Shown here: piece by piece, positions 1 to 9,478 of the stretch
Numbering within the stretch: the stretch's first letter is position 1
Layout: every line of letters begins with the position of its first letter
From: an uncultured Granulosicoccaceae bacterium
GTDB taxonomy: Bacteria; Pseudomonadota; Gammaproteobacteria; Granulosicoccales; Granulosicoccaceae
DNA length: 64,000 nucleotides
Direction: 5' to 3'
Assembly: GCA_937998875.1 (NCBI GenBank)
Contig: CALLBO010000051.1
Span: forward strand, 52,198-116,197
Notes under the pieces: generated by a model
Seen by the model: only the letters and a program-made list of their open reading frames with translations
Told to the model about the DNA's origin: nothing
Databases searched by the model: none
Position numbers and translations under genes: made by a program

Positions 1-244
1 ACCCACCGTGTCGTTTATCGCTCATAAGACGGGAACCATATAATTTCCACGGAACTTTCATCGTTGTCGACCTGCTCAAGAACGTAGTGCCAACCACACC
101 ACAAATATCTTATCGCTGCTTTTTATTGGTTCAGATGTTGCTGCCTCAGCTTACTTGTTTCGCAACCCTGCGTAGATTGAAAATTGCACCGGGAATCGCA
201 GGCACTCAACACTTACTCTTATCATTCAGACCAGAGGTTTTTGG
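1..244. other. Leader before the HlyD/M50 operon, no gene seen
   Basis: I see no convincing coding frame here. The last part carries an AGAGG ribosome binding site about 8 bases before the ATG at 245. A promoter for the operon probably lies here, but I cannot place its boxes with confidence. Confidence 0.4.
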
Positions 245-2131
245 ATGAACGCAGCGGCAGAACCTGTTTCGACCGAGGCTACTGAAGCAATACATCATAC
301 TAATGCAGGTGTTCTAGACACCCATCATTCGGATGAGTCCAGTAACGATGGTGCACACAGCGTTAAATCTGACGGTCTGAATACAGACCTTGCCAACAAG
401 TGGTTGATCTGGCAGTGCAAGATGATCGCAGATGTGATCACAGGTACGGTGTACGATGCCAATGGCAACCTGCTCGCGATGCGTCCGGCAAACGGTCCGG
501 GTGCAGACAAACTGGCTATCGCAGGCCAACAGATGTTCGAGAGCGATAAACCGGTAATCACTACCGAGATCACCTACGGCAACACCAATGGCCGTCTGGG
601 TGACATCATTGCCACACCGGTGAAAGAAGGTGAGAGAACACTGGGCTACGTTGCACTGCTCATGACACCTCGCCCGCAATCAAGGCAAAACGTTGTGCTA
701 CAGCTGTTGCAGTGGGGTGGCTACTGGCTCGAATCACTCAGCCAACTATCCGATGGCATTCAAATAGAAGCCGGGGCTTTTACACAAACTCTGATGGCAT
801 CGGTGTTGAGGTATGACAACTCAAACAAAGCCTGTATGGAGATCGCAGCAAGCATCTCGGACAGATTGAACTGTGAGCGGGTAACGATCGGGTTGCGCAA
901 GGGTATGGTAGTCAGAACAGAGTGCATCTCGCACCTCGCAAACTTTGACGAGCGAACACAACTCGTTCGACGCATAGAAGCATCGATGGAAGAAAGTATT
1001 GATCAAGACACAGTGATCACACTGCCCGGCCTGCCAAGTACTGATTCAGTCATTGACAAAGCACATCGGGAGCTACAATCCAACGACGGCAACAACTCAA
1101 GCATCGCTACATTCCCACTGCAGGGACAGGAAGTCTTCGGTGCAATAACACTTGAACGACCCGACTCGTCTCCATTCGACAAAGACACCGTTGCATGGTG
1201 TGAATCGGTACTGTCTGCTATCGCGCCGGTACTGGAGCTTAAACGATTTGAAGAGCGTTCAATCCTCAGCAAACTAAGAGACTCAGCACGTAGGAGCAGC
1301 CAAAGCCTGTTTGGACCGGAACACCTTAAGTTGAAACTGGCCGGCGCAATAGCCGCCACAACGCTTATCATTGCAGGCATAGTACCCGGCAATCATATCG
1401 TCACAGCTCCCGCTGTTATCGAAGGGTCACAGTCACAGATTCTTGCCGCTCCCATTGCAGGTTTTATCAAGTCATCAGACGTACGCGCGGGGGACAAAGT
1501 CAGTGAAGGTCAGCTGATCGCAACACTGGATGACAGACCGCTGCAACTTGAGCTAAAAAAGTGGCAAGGTGAAGAAAACAAGGTTAAAAAAGCCTACCAG
1601 GAAGCATTAGCCAAAAAGGCCCGCACCGAGCTCAGTATTCTCCGTGCAAGGTCTGAACAAGTTGAGGCAGAACATGCTCTGGCCCGTGAGCGACTGGAAC
1701 GAGCAACAATAAAAGCACCATTCGACGGCTACGTTACCAGCGGAGACCTTAGTCAATCACTTGGTGCGCCGGTAGAAGTGGGCGACGTATTATTTGAAGT
1801 TGCACCAGCTGAAGAATATAAAGTTATCGTCAAAGTCGACGAACGCGATATGGCTGGCGTTGACAATAACAAGTCAGGCAAAGTAATCATAGCTGCATTG
1901 CCGGGTGACCCGATACCATTTGAGGTAGATCAGGTAGTACCGTTGGCAGTCTCCGGCGAAGGCAACAGCTACTTTCGTATTGAAGCAGAATTCGATCAGG
2001 TAACTCCTACACTCAGACCCGGCATGGAGGGTGTGGCTCGCCTTGATATGGGCAAGCGCAAGTTACTATGGATCTGGACACACAAACTTGTCGATAAAGT
2101 TCGTCTCTGGATATGGTCAATCGGGTGGTAA
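245..2131 (+). CDS. GAF-domain HlyD-family periplasmic adaptor
   Basis: This 628-residue protein has an unusual order. An N-terminal cytoplasmic part (about residues 50-345) resembles GAF-type sensory domains. One membrane segment follows (about 358-380), then a HlyD/biotinyl-lipoyl adaptor part (about 395-610) with a short coiled hairpin and the typical APFDGYV turn. HlyD proteins bridge inner-membrane exporters to the outer membrane, and a sensory domain on the cytoplasmic side suggests the assembly responds to a signal. The start is supported by AGAGG upstream. The end overlaps the start of the M50 gene by 19 bases, so the two are translationally coupled. No ABC or RND pump gene lies in the window. 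The family calls come from reading motifs; the sensing role is inference. Confidence 0.75.
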   Translation: MNAAAEPVSTEATEAIHHTNAGVLDTHHSDESSNDGAHSVKSDGLNTDLANKWLIWQCKMIADVITGTVYDANGNLLAMRPANGPGADKLAIAGQQMFESDKPVITTEITYGNTNGRLGDIIATPVKEGERTLGYVALLMTPRPQSRQNVVLQLLQWGGYWLESLSQLSDGIQIEAGAFTQTLMASVLRYDNSNKACMEIAASISDRLNCERVTIGLRKGMVVRTECISHLANFDERTQLVRRIEASMEESIDQDTVITLPGLPSTDSVIDKAHRELQSNDGNNSSIATFPLQGQEVFGAITLERPDSSPFDKDTVAWCESVLSAIAPVLELKRFEERSILSKLRDSARRSSQSLFGPEHLKLKLAGAIAATTLIIAGIVPGNHIVTAPAVIEGSQSQILAAPIAGFIKSSDVRAGDKVSEGQLIATLDDRPLQLELKKWQGEENKVKKAYQEALAKKARTELSILRARSEQVEAEHALARERLERATIKAPFDGYVTSGDLSQSLGAPVEVGDVLFEVAPAEEYKVIVKVDERDMAGVDNNKSGKVIIAALPGDPIPFEVDQVVPLAVSGEGNSYFRIEAEFDQVTPTLRPGMEGVARLDMGKRKLLWIWTHKLVDKVRLWIWSIGW

Positions 2132-4329
2132 CTGTGAATACGCCCGTTGCAAACCCGGACAATACAAACGAACAGCCAGCCGATAATGCTGAGCAGGGTG
2201 TGCCCGAACAGTGGAATCACATAGCCAATCTCAGGCCTCAACTGCACAAACATGTTAGTGCGCATCCGCATGACTTTCGTGGCACCCGCTGGTACATATT
2301 GAGTGACGCCATTAGAGGAAAGCATCTGCGCTTTAACGATGTGGCGTACGAATTTATAGGACGCCTTGATGGCGATCAATCAATCGAAGAGATATACCAA
2401 CAGGTAAACACAAAACTCGGCAGCGACAGCCCTACCAGACAGGATCTTCTCTCCATCATGGTGCAACTGTTCGGAATAGGTGCTCTCAAGTCCGGTATGC
2501 CGGCTGATGTAGAACAGCTATTCTCAAGGCAGCAGGCTGAACAAAGTGGTAATCGCAGCAGAAGGCTCCTTAACCCTCTCGCCATACGCTTTCCACTGCT
2601 CGACCCGGACCGTTTTCTTAATCGTTCCATCACCGCCGTGCGACCACTTTTTTCAGTCGGCGGTGCCGTCATCTGGAGTCTGGTGGTTTTCATCGCAACG
2701 ATGCTGCTGCTGATTAACTATCAAGAGTTAATGGCAACCATGAAGGCAGACGTTCTTCAGCCCACGAACTTGCTAATCATGGTAGCGCTGTTTCCTCTCA
2801 TGAAGGCATTCCATGAGTTTGCTCACGCATACGCGGTGAAGGTCTGGGGTGGTGAGGTACATGAGATGGGTATCACGCTACTGGTGCTCATGCCGGTGCC
2901 ATATGTCGATGCATCAGCAGCATGGGCATTTCGTGAGAAATACAAGCGCGTACTGGTAAGTGCTGCAGGCATGATCATGGAGATCTTCCTTGCTGCTATT
3001 GCCCTTTGCATCTGGACTCTGGTGGAACCCGGATTAATCAAAACCGCCGCTTTGTCCGCCTTCCTGATCGGTACAGTTTCGACGATACTGTTTAATGCCA
3101 ACCCGCTTCTACGCTTCGACGGCTACTACATGCTGCAGGATCTTATTGAGATTCCTAATCTGTACAGCCGCGCAGCTAAGTATGTAATGTATCTGTTCAA
3201 AAGCCGGGTGCTCGGTCTCGAATCAAAATCACCCGTGACTGAGGAATCCGAAAGACCCTGGTTTGTCGCCTACGGCATACTGGCCTGGATATATCGAGTA
3301 TTCATAACCTTTGTCATCGCGATCTTTCTGGCAAGTAAATACTTCGTGCTTGGCGTTGCCCTGGCACTGTGGTCGATGGCATTACTGTTTGTTTTTCCGT
3401 TGTATCGCGGTCTGCGCTTCCTGATCACCGATGATTCCCTTAACGGTATTCGCATGAAACCCGTCACACGGCTGGCGGCTACCTCTGCCGCCATTGCCAT
3501 CGCAGTCGCTCTGATTCCCTTCTCTTTGTACACCAATGCACAAGGCATTGTCTGGGTACCTGATCAGGCGCAGATCTACTCAGAAGTCGATGGATTTGTC
3601 ACTGAAGTCACCGCCACCCCGGGTGCGCAAGTCGTCAGCGGCACCAGTGTATTAACGCTTGCCAATCCGGAAATTGACGCACGCGAGAGCCTGCTTAAGG
3701 CTAAACACAAAGAATTATCAGTGAGACACAAGTCTGAAAAATTCTCCGATCCAGTCAGCGCAGTTCAAACGCTCGAAGAAATGAAATCCGTTGAAGCAGA
3801 CTGGCAACAACTCCAGACCGAAAAAGCGTCGCAAACATTAACAAGCAAAGTCGACGGTACGTTTGTGCTCCCCGGCGAGCAGAGAATAATGGGCAGGTAT
3901 ATCAAGAAAGGTGAAGCAGTTGGCTATGTTGTCAACCCTGAGGAGTTAATAGTCCGCATGGTTGTGCCGCAAACCTCTGTAGGACTGTTCGCAAAAGATG
4001 TCAAAAACGTCTCCGTGCGACTTGCAGAGCAACCCGGAAAGGAAATTGAGGCGCAAATGCTAAGACAAACACCAGCAGGCAGTTTATCGCTGCCCAGTCG
4101 GGCACTCGGTGCAGCTGGCGGTGGAGACATTGCGGTAGACACAACGGATGCGGACGGTACTACTACAGTAAATAAAGTCTTTCAGCTCGATCTTGCACTA
4201 CCGGAAAACAGCGTTGCGAGCGGATTGGGAACTCGCGCATATGTCAGGGTGAACCACGGACGCGAAGCACTGGCACACCAGTGGTTACGCAGCGCCCGTC
4301 AATTGTTACTTAACAAACTTCCGTTTTAG
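2113..4329 (+). CDS. Membrane M50 zinc metalloprotease with PqqD-like N-terminus and lipoyl-type domain
   Basis: This 738-residue polytopic membrane protein is of the 'putative peptide zinc metalloprotease' type. HEFAH at residues 234-238 gives the two His ligands and catalytic Glu of site-2-protease/M50 enzymes. NPLLRFDG at 330-337 supplies the third ligand, Asp336. About residues 50-135 resemble PqqD-type peptide-recognition domains. After the last membrane segments (about residue 475) comes a periplasmic biotinyl-lipoyl/HlyD-like part. Related proteins occur near ribosomally made peptides and HlyD exporters. The gene is coupled to its upstream adaptor (19-base overlap), and a third adaptor follows 20 bases on. 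A role in maturing or exporting a peptide or surface protein is inference, and no precursor gene is seen nearby. Confidence 0.8.
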   Translation: MVNRVVTVNTPVANPDNTNEQPADNAEQGVPEQWNHIANLRPQLHKHVSAHPHDFRGTRWYILSDAIRGKHLRFNDVAYEFIGRLDGDQSIEEIYQQVNTKLGSDSPTRQDLLSIMVQLFGIGALKSGMPADVEQLFSRQQAEQSGNRSRRLLNPLAIRFPLLDPDRFLNRSITAVRPLFSVGGAVIWSLVVFIATMLLLINYQELMATMKADVLQPTNLLIMVALFPLMKAFHEFAHAYAVKVWGGEVHEMGITLLVLMPVPYVDASAAWAFREKYKRVLVSAAGMIMEIFLAAIALCIWTLVEPGLIKTAALSAFLIGTVSTILFNANPLLRFDGYYMLQDLIEIPNLYSRAAKYVMYLFKSRVLGLESKSPVTEESERPWFVAYGILAWIYRVFITFVIAIFLASKYFVLGVALALWSMALLFVFPLYRGLRFLITDDSLNGIRMKPVTRLAATSAAIAIAVALIPFSLYTNAQGIVWVPDQAQIYSEVDGFVTEVTATPGAQVVSGTSVLTLANPEIDARESLLKAKHKELSVRHKSEKFSDPVSAVQTLEEMKSVEADWQQLQTEKASQTLTSKVDGTFVLPGEQRIMGRYIKKGEAVGYVVNPEELIVRMVVPQTSVGLFAKDVKNVSVRLAEQPGKEIEAQMLRQTPAGSLSLPSRALGAAGGGDIAVDTTDADGTTTVNKVFQLDLALPENSVASGLGTRAYVRVNHGREALAHQWLRSARQLLLNKLPF

Positions 4330-4349
4330 AAGTTAAGCTGGAAAAGAAA

Positions 4350-5189
4350 ATGAGTCTCGTAAAAAACACCGTAGGAATACTAGCACTTACCCTACTCCCC
4401 TATGCAGTAAACGCAAACGAAGCTGCATCGATACTGGGTGATAACGATACTCTGGACTGCCTTATTGAACCCAGCGAGATCGTAGAACTCGGCAGCAGCG
4501 TTCCGGGCCTGGTTGACCGCTTACTGGTTGAAAGAAACAATTTCGTCAATGCCGGTGACATCGTAGCCCAACTTGATTCACGAGTGGAGCAAGCCACACT
4601 GGAACTGGCACTAGCACGCGCCGAGATCGACACCAGCCTTAATTTACGCCGTGAAAATGCAGCCTTCGGTTTACGCACTCAAAAAAGAAACCAAAAGCTG
4701 TTCAATGAATCTACCATTTCCGCACAGGACATGGATAAGGTTAAAACCGAAACCTACATCGCACAGCTACAGGCACGCCAGGAAGAAGACAACAAGCGAA
4801 TTGCACAACTAGAAGCCGCAAGGGCCCAGCAGGCATTGGAGCGGCGGACAATTCGCAGCCCGATTAGCGGAGTCATTGTTGAGCGGTATAAGTCTATCGG
4901 AGAGTACATCGAAGCAGAACCAGTCTATAGAATTGCCAATCTCGATCCTCTGCATGTGGAACTTATTCTGCCGGTAGAGCAACTGGATACGATTCAGTTG
5001 GGCATGAAAGCTCAGATCACACTGGACATTGAATCACAGGCCGATACTTCGCACGTTGCCGTGGTAAAAAGCGTTGATCGTGTTGCTGACGCCGCGAGTG
5101 GCACCTTCGGTGTGTTGTTGGCACTGCCAAACGCAGGCATGCGAATTCCCAGTGGAGTGCGCTGCAATCTAAGCTTTACCGAAGAGTAG
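4350..5189 (+). CDS. HlyD/RND-type periplasmic adaptor
   Basis: This 279-residue exported protein has a Sec signal peptide (about residues 1-22, ending near VNANEA). It has paired lipoyl half-motifs around a coiled-coil hairpin (about 90-165), the turn RSPISGVIVE, and a beta-barrel domain after that. It belongs to the membrane-fusion family that links inner-membrane pumps to outer-membrane channels. It starts 20 bases after the M50 gene with a GGAAAAG ribosome binding site, so it is the third gene of the same operon. Having two adaptors plus an M50 protein with an adaptor-like tail in one operon without a pump is odd. Confidence 0.8.
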   Translation: MSLVKNTVGILALTLLPYAVNANEAASILGDNDTLDCLIEPSEIVELGSSVPGLVDRLLVERNNFVNAGDIVAQLDSRVEQATLELALARAEIDTSLNLRRENAAFGLRTQKRNQKLFNESTISAQDMDKVKTETYIAQLQARQEEDNKRIAQLEAARAQQALERRTIRSPISGVIVERYKSIGEYIEAEPVYRIANLDPLHVELILPVEQLDTIQLGMKAQITLDIESQADTSHVAVVKSVDRVADAASGTFGVLLALPNAGMRIPSGVRCNLSFTEE

Positions 5190-5222
5190 TTTGGCAACTA
5201 GTCGTATACGGGGCCGTTACGG

Positions 5223-5250
5223 GTGGAATAAACCGGATGGTCAATTCCAC
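5223..5250. other. Hairpin between adaptor and GGDEF/EAL gene
   Basis: GTGGAAT at 5223-5229 and ATTCCAC at 5244-5250 form a perfect 7-bp inverted repeat with a 14-base loop in the 117-base gap. No T-run follows, so it is not a clear terminator. It may be an RNA processing or binding site. Confidence 0.35.
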
Positions 5251-5306
5251 AACTTGTCTATCAGCTGACAGAACAGAAATGGCGCGAGAAGTGTGGTGTA
5301 TATATT

Positions 5307-8300
5307 ATGATTAAATTCTTACGCTCACCTTTGTTCAGAATATCAATCAGCATGGTGATGCTTGTCATATCACTACTACTTGCATCAGAATTTCTCGGAC
5401 TGTTTCCAAACAACACCAATGCCAAAATTTCAGAGCGCAAGTTTATTACTGAAACCCTTGCGGTGCATGTCGCAATGGAAATGGACAGCAGTGCCGGTCA
5501 GACAAGCGCTGAAATCTCTGAACTATTGCGCACCACGGTACAGCGTAATTCAATAGTTCAGTCGGTTGCTGTCAGACGAAGCGATGGCACGCTGATAGAA
5601 TCTTATGGTAGTCATGAGGCAAACTGGACACTTGAACCTGAAGAACGCTCCACCCCGACGCAGGTACAGTTTCCATTGTTTGAGGGCGACAATAGAATCG
5701 CAGGGGTTGAGATAAGGTTCAGTGGAATCAATGAAGGTCTCAGTCTGATTGACCGGCGCGCTTCGTTTGCCTCTGTACTACTGTTTGTCGGTTTCTCCGG
5801 CTTTTTTGCTTTTTGCATGTTCCTGAAACGAACACTGCGGGAGCTTGATCCGGATGCTGTTATTCCGGAACGGGTTAAAAAGGCACTAGATACACTTGCA
5901 GAAGGATTACTGATCGTAAATCGGGACGGAGAGATCGTATTCTCCAATTCCGAATTTGCAACAACTGCAGGTATCGCCTCTGAAGGACTTGCCGGTCAGA
6001 ACTGTAACTCTCTGAAGTGGCAGCTTGAAGAGAACCAGCCTCTGCCCTGGGATAGTCTTCTGCACGGTGGTGAAATGCCAGCCGGTACAACTATCAAGCT
6101 CAATACCGGATATGAGCAACTCTCAACTTTCACCGTAAACGCCACCCCGATTATGGCAAGCGCCAACGAGATACGCGGTGCACTTATTACGTTTAACGAT
6201 ATTACCGAAGTTGAAATTAAAAATGCCGAGCTGCAAAATGCGCTGAAAAACCTTGAGAAAAGTCAGCTGGAAATCACCCGACAAAACAAAGAGCTTGAGT
6301 ATCTGGCAACCCGCGATCCGCTTACAGGCTCCCTGAATAGACGTTCCTTTTTCAGTGGATTTGACTCTCTGTTTGACGAAGCATTTCGCCACAGCGACGA
6401 ACTCACCTGCATCATGACTGACATCGATCACTTTAAGTCTGTCAATGACACGCATGGTCATGGTGTGGGCGATGATGTAATCAAATACCTTGCTGATGTA
6501 ATGGCTAAACACTCCAGACCTAACGATCTGGTCGGTCGTTTTGGTGGTGAAGAATTCTGTATGGTTCTGCCGGAAACCACCATCGGCGAAGGTTACAAGC
6601 TTGCAGAAGAGATACGCATATTCATCGAGCAAGGCACTGATGCAGACTTCTTTGATAAGTGCCAGATAACAGCGAGCTTCGGTGTCGCATCGATACACTC
6701 AAATTCAAAAACACCCAGTGAAATGGTAGAGCAGGCAGACAAAGCTCTGTACATATCAAAGGAGAGCGGTCGGAACCGGGTAACAAACTACTCTTCTGCT
6801 ATGGAGGATAACGTTAATCCGGCTGGTGTCGTATCTACAGAACCGGAAATTACCCCAGCAGCTGCTAAACCATCAGTGCCCGTACTGGCTCTACGATCGT
6901 CATTGCCAACCATGGACGTGACATCTGAAAAAGAGGTAGCAGAGTCACAAGTTGATAAAACTCAAATCCTCAAACCGAAAGATCTATCTGAACCCGAAGG
7001 CAGTCAGGATAAAAAACCCGCACCAGTCTTAAAGATCAATCCCGAAAGGAGCCCGGCTCCATTGTTTGCCAACAATCAAAATAATGGCGTGTTAAAACAC
7101 ACACCCAATTCCATTACAGCCAACCGGAATACAGCGGGCAGCCAGCCGGTGGATGATACCTCAGACGGCGCGTCACTGAGACTTGATCGAAGCCTGTTGC
7201 TGGACCGGCTTAGTCAATCGTTGCAATCGGCAAGCATACACAACCACCACGTTGGTGTATTTTTAATCACCATTGAAGCCTTGCACAGGATAAACGATAT
7301 CCTGGGCTTCACAGTGAGTGAAAAACTCTATCGAAAGATTGCCAGACGTCTTAAGGCGACTCTTAACAACAGTACCGGTTTTGGTTGGGATGATCAGTCT
7401 ATATCTGTGACTCGCTATGGCGATACTGAAATTTGCGTGGCTGTACACAAAATCGTAAACCGTCGCGATACCGAAATTATTCATCAGAAAATACTCGAAG
7501 CGTTTGACAGAACGATTACAGTTGACGGCCACGAAATTTACGCAGCACTTGATATCGGCATTAGTGTATACCCCGAACACGGCGATAACTCAGACAAATT
7601 GATTCGAAGTGCAAGCATCGCCATGCGTGAAGCTATTGAGGAAGCCGGGCAAAACAACATTTGCTACTTCCGCGAGAATCTTGACGAGATTTCCAGAAGA
7701 CTAATCAGGTTGGAGACTGCGTTGCATCAAGCGCTGCATCGCAACGAACTGTTTGTCGTTTATCAACCAAAAGTGAATCTGGAAACCGGAAAGATCGTCA
7801 GCATGGAAGCGCTGGCACGCTGGCGTCATCCGGAAATGGGAATCATTACACCGGGTGAGTTTATCCCGGTTGCAGAAACTACGGGGCTTATCAATGATAT
7901 CAGTGCCTGGGTAACAAGAGTGGTCTGCGCGCAACTCTCTATTTGGCGCAACACTGGACATTCAGACCTGACTGTTTCGGTCAACGTGTCGCCAGCTGAA
8001 ATGAAAAACGAACAGCTGGCACAGAATATTCTCAGCTCTATTGAGGAGTTTGCCATTCCCGCCAATGCGCTCGAGGTTGAAATAACAGAATCGATGGCTA
8101 TGCGGGATATGGACAAAGCAGTGCGCACACTCGAACAACTATCAAGCGCCGGGGTAGAGATCTCAATCGATGACTTCGGTACTGGCTACGCATCACTCAG
8201 CTATCTCAAACAATTCCCGATTGGCAAAGTAAAAATAGATCGCCTGTTTGTGTCAGACTTTGCAAAGAATGCATCCGATGCCCGTATCGTCAGCGGAGTT

Positions 8301-8624
8301 ATAGCAATGTCTCACAGCCTTGGTATGACCGTCGTCTGCGAAGGTGTAGAAGAAATCGATCAGCTACGCTTCCTGCAAGACAACCACTGCGACGAAGTTC
8401 AGGGCAATCTGCTGAGCCTCCCACTGCAGCGCCAGGAAGCCACTAACCTGTTGGCAAACCCGCGTAGAATCCGTCGACTGATTACAGACTATAAGGTATC
8501 CGAGCTTGGACTTTCATCCGGCAACGGTAACAAAACAGGCGTATTATCTGGCATACTCAATGAGTTTCCAGATGCTACCGCGAATGACAATGACTATGAG
8601 GAAAACGTCGCTGCTAATTCATAG
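5307..8624 (+). CDS. Membrane PAS-GGDEF-GGDEF-EAL cyclic-di-GMP protein
   Basis: This 1105-residue signalling protein has membrane segments near residues 8-32 and 152-172 that flank a periplasmic part. A PAS-like domain lies at about 190-310. The first GGDEF domain keeps GGEEF at 413-417 and the inhibitory RxxD site (RPND) five residues before it, so it is probably an active, product-inhibited diguanylate cyclase. A linker rich in Pro and Ser follows (about 495-610). The second GGDEF domain is degenerate (GDTEI at 705-709). The EAL domain keeps EAL at 834-836, DDFGTG and the downstream Glu motifs, so phosphodiesterase activity is plausible. It sits 117 bases after the adaptor operon in the same direction and may control secretion or surface attachment; that link is inferred. 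Confidence 0.9.
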   Translation: MIKFLRSPLFRISISMVMLVISLLLASEFLGLFPNNTNAKISERKFITETLAVHVAMEMDSSAGQTSAEISELLRTTVQRNSIVQSVAVRRSDGTLIESYGSHEANWTLEPEERSTPTQVQFPLFEGDNRIAGVEIRFSGINEGLSLIDRRASFASVLLFVGFSGFFAFCMFLKRTLRELDPDAVIPERVKKALDTLAEGLLIVNRDGEIVFSNSEFATTAGIASEGLAGQNCNSLKWQLEENQPLPWDSLLHGGEMPAGTTIKLNTGYEQLSTFTVNATPIMASANEIRGALITFNDITEVEIKNAELQNALKNLEKSQLEITRQNKELEYLATRDPLTGSLNRRSFFSGFDSLFDEAFRHSDELTCIMTDIDHFKSVNDTHGHGVGDDVIKYLADVMAKHSRPNDLVGRFGGEEFCMVLPETTIGEGYKLAEEIRIFIEQGTDADFFDKCQITASFGVASIHSNSKTPSEMVEQADKALYISKESGRNRVTNYSSAMEDNVNPAGVVSTEPEITPAAAKPSVPVLALRSSLPTMDVTSEKEVAESQVDKTQILKPKDLSEPEGSQDKKPAPVLKINPERSPAPLFANNQNNGVLKHTPNSITANRNTAGSQPVDDTSDGASLRLDRSLLLDRLSQSLQSASIHNHHVGVFLITIEALHRINDILGFTVSEKLYRKIARRLKATLNNSTGFGWDDQSISVTRYGDTEICVAVHKIVNRRDTEIIHQKILEAFDRTITVDGHEIYAALDIGISVYPEHGDNSDKLIRSASIAMREAIEEAGQNNICYFRENLDEISRRLIRLETALHQALHRNELFVVYQPKVNLETGKIVSMEALARWRHPEMGIITPGEFIPVAETTGLINDISAWVTRVVCAQLSIWRNTGHSDLTVSVNVSPAEMKNEQLAQNILSSIEEFAIPANALEVEITESMAMRDMDKAVRTLEQLSSAGVEISIDDFGTGYASLSYLKQFPIGKVKIDRLFVSDFAKNASDARIVSGVIAMSHSLGMTVVCEGVEEIDQLRFLQDNHCDEVQGNLLSLPLQRQEATNLLANPRRIRRLITDYKVSELGLSSGNGNKTGVLSGILNEFPDATANDNDYEENVAANS

Positions 8625-8634
8625 ATCTCTTCAT

Positions 8635-9444
8635 ATGAATCCCACGACGGCAGACCTCTGGGCGTTTTACTACAAACGCATGAAAAGATTTTTCTCATCA
8701 ATGTTAGCACTGCTTGCCAAACATAAGCTCCTGCTTTTCTCTGCAGCGGCAAATATCCTCTTGTCTATGTGCTGTATTCTGCTGCTTTCAGAGCTCAAAC
8801 AAACCTATACCGACTACCGTCACTTCAGATCACTTGGTATTGGCACAAGCCAGGCCACCACTGCAGAAGCACGTGACAATTCTATAGTGTTGTTTGGTGA
8901 CTCCCGAATTGAAACCTGGGGTCCGGCTCCATACTCTGATAAATATACATTTATCAATGCCGGTGTAACTGGGGAAACTACAACGGAAATGCGGCGACGT
9001 GTTGAACGCGATGTTATAGCGCTTAACCCGGACTACGTGCTCATTCAAGCTGGCGTTAATGATCTTACCGCGGCAGTAACCAAAGGTATAAAACAACCGG
9101 ATCAACTGGTGAGCACAATGCACGAAAACTTCGAGTTTTTTATCGAAACACTCGAGCGTCAGAACATCAATGTTATTGTCACTTCAATACTTCCAGCGCT
9201 ACACCTTAATACAGCACGAAAAGTATTCTGGCATGACACGCTGAGCAAAGAGATAAATCTCGCTAACAGCAAGCTTAAAGCTACCACAGAGGCACTGAAT
9301 GCAGACTGGCTTAATCTCGATCCATTGTTTCTCGATGAATCCAGCCAGCCTGCAACTGATCTCTACTATGACACTCTGCATATAAACAAACAGGGATACC
9401 GCGTGCTCAATGCGACTCTAAAAGAGTTTATTGACAATCTTTAG
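8635..9444 (+). CDS. Membrane-anchored SGNH/GDSL hydrolase
   Basis: SGNH-family esterase or lipase signatures are all visible: block I GDSRIE with the nucleophile Ser, the block II Gly in NAGVTGET, block III GVND, and block V DTLH with the catalytic Asp and His. A hydrophobic N-terminal segment suggests membrane anchoring with the enzyme outside the cytoplasm. The frame is open further upstream inside the preceding gene. ATG 8635 (269 aa) or ATG 8680 (254 aa, just before the hydrophobic stretch) are the sensible starts; neither has a strong ribosome binding site. It lies 10 bases after the GGDEF/EAL gene and is probably co-transcribed. Substrate unknown; acetyl groups on polysaccharide or cell wall are typical for such proteins. 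Confidence 0.8.
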   Translation: MNPTTADLWAFYYKRMKRFFSSMLALLAKHKLLLFSAAANILLSMCCILLLSELKQTYTDYRHFRSLGIGTSQATTAEARDNSIVLFGDSRIETWGPAPYSDKYTFINAGVTGETTTEMRRRVERDVIALNPDYVLIQAGVNDLTAAVTKGIKQPDQLVSTMHENFEFFIETLERQNINVIVTSILPALHLNTARKVFWHDTLSKEINLANSKLKATTEALNADWLNLDPLFLDESSQPATDLYYDTLHINKQGYRVLNATLKEFIDNL

Positions 9445-9478
9445 CATGTGCCTATAGCAAGTAGCATTGGCGAAAGAT

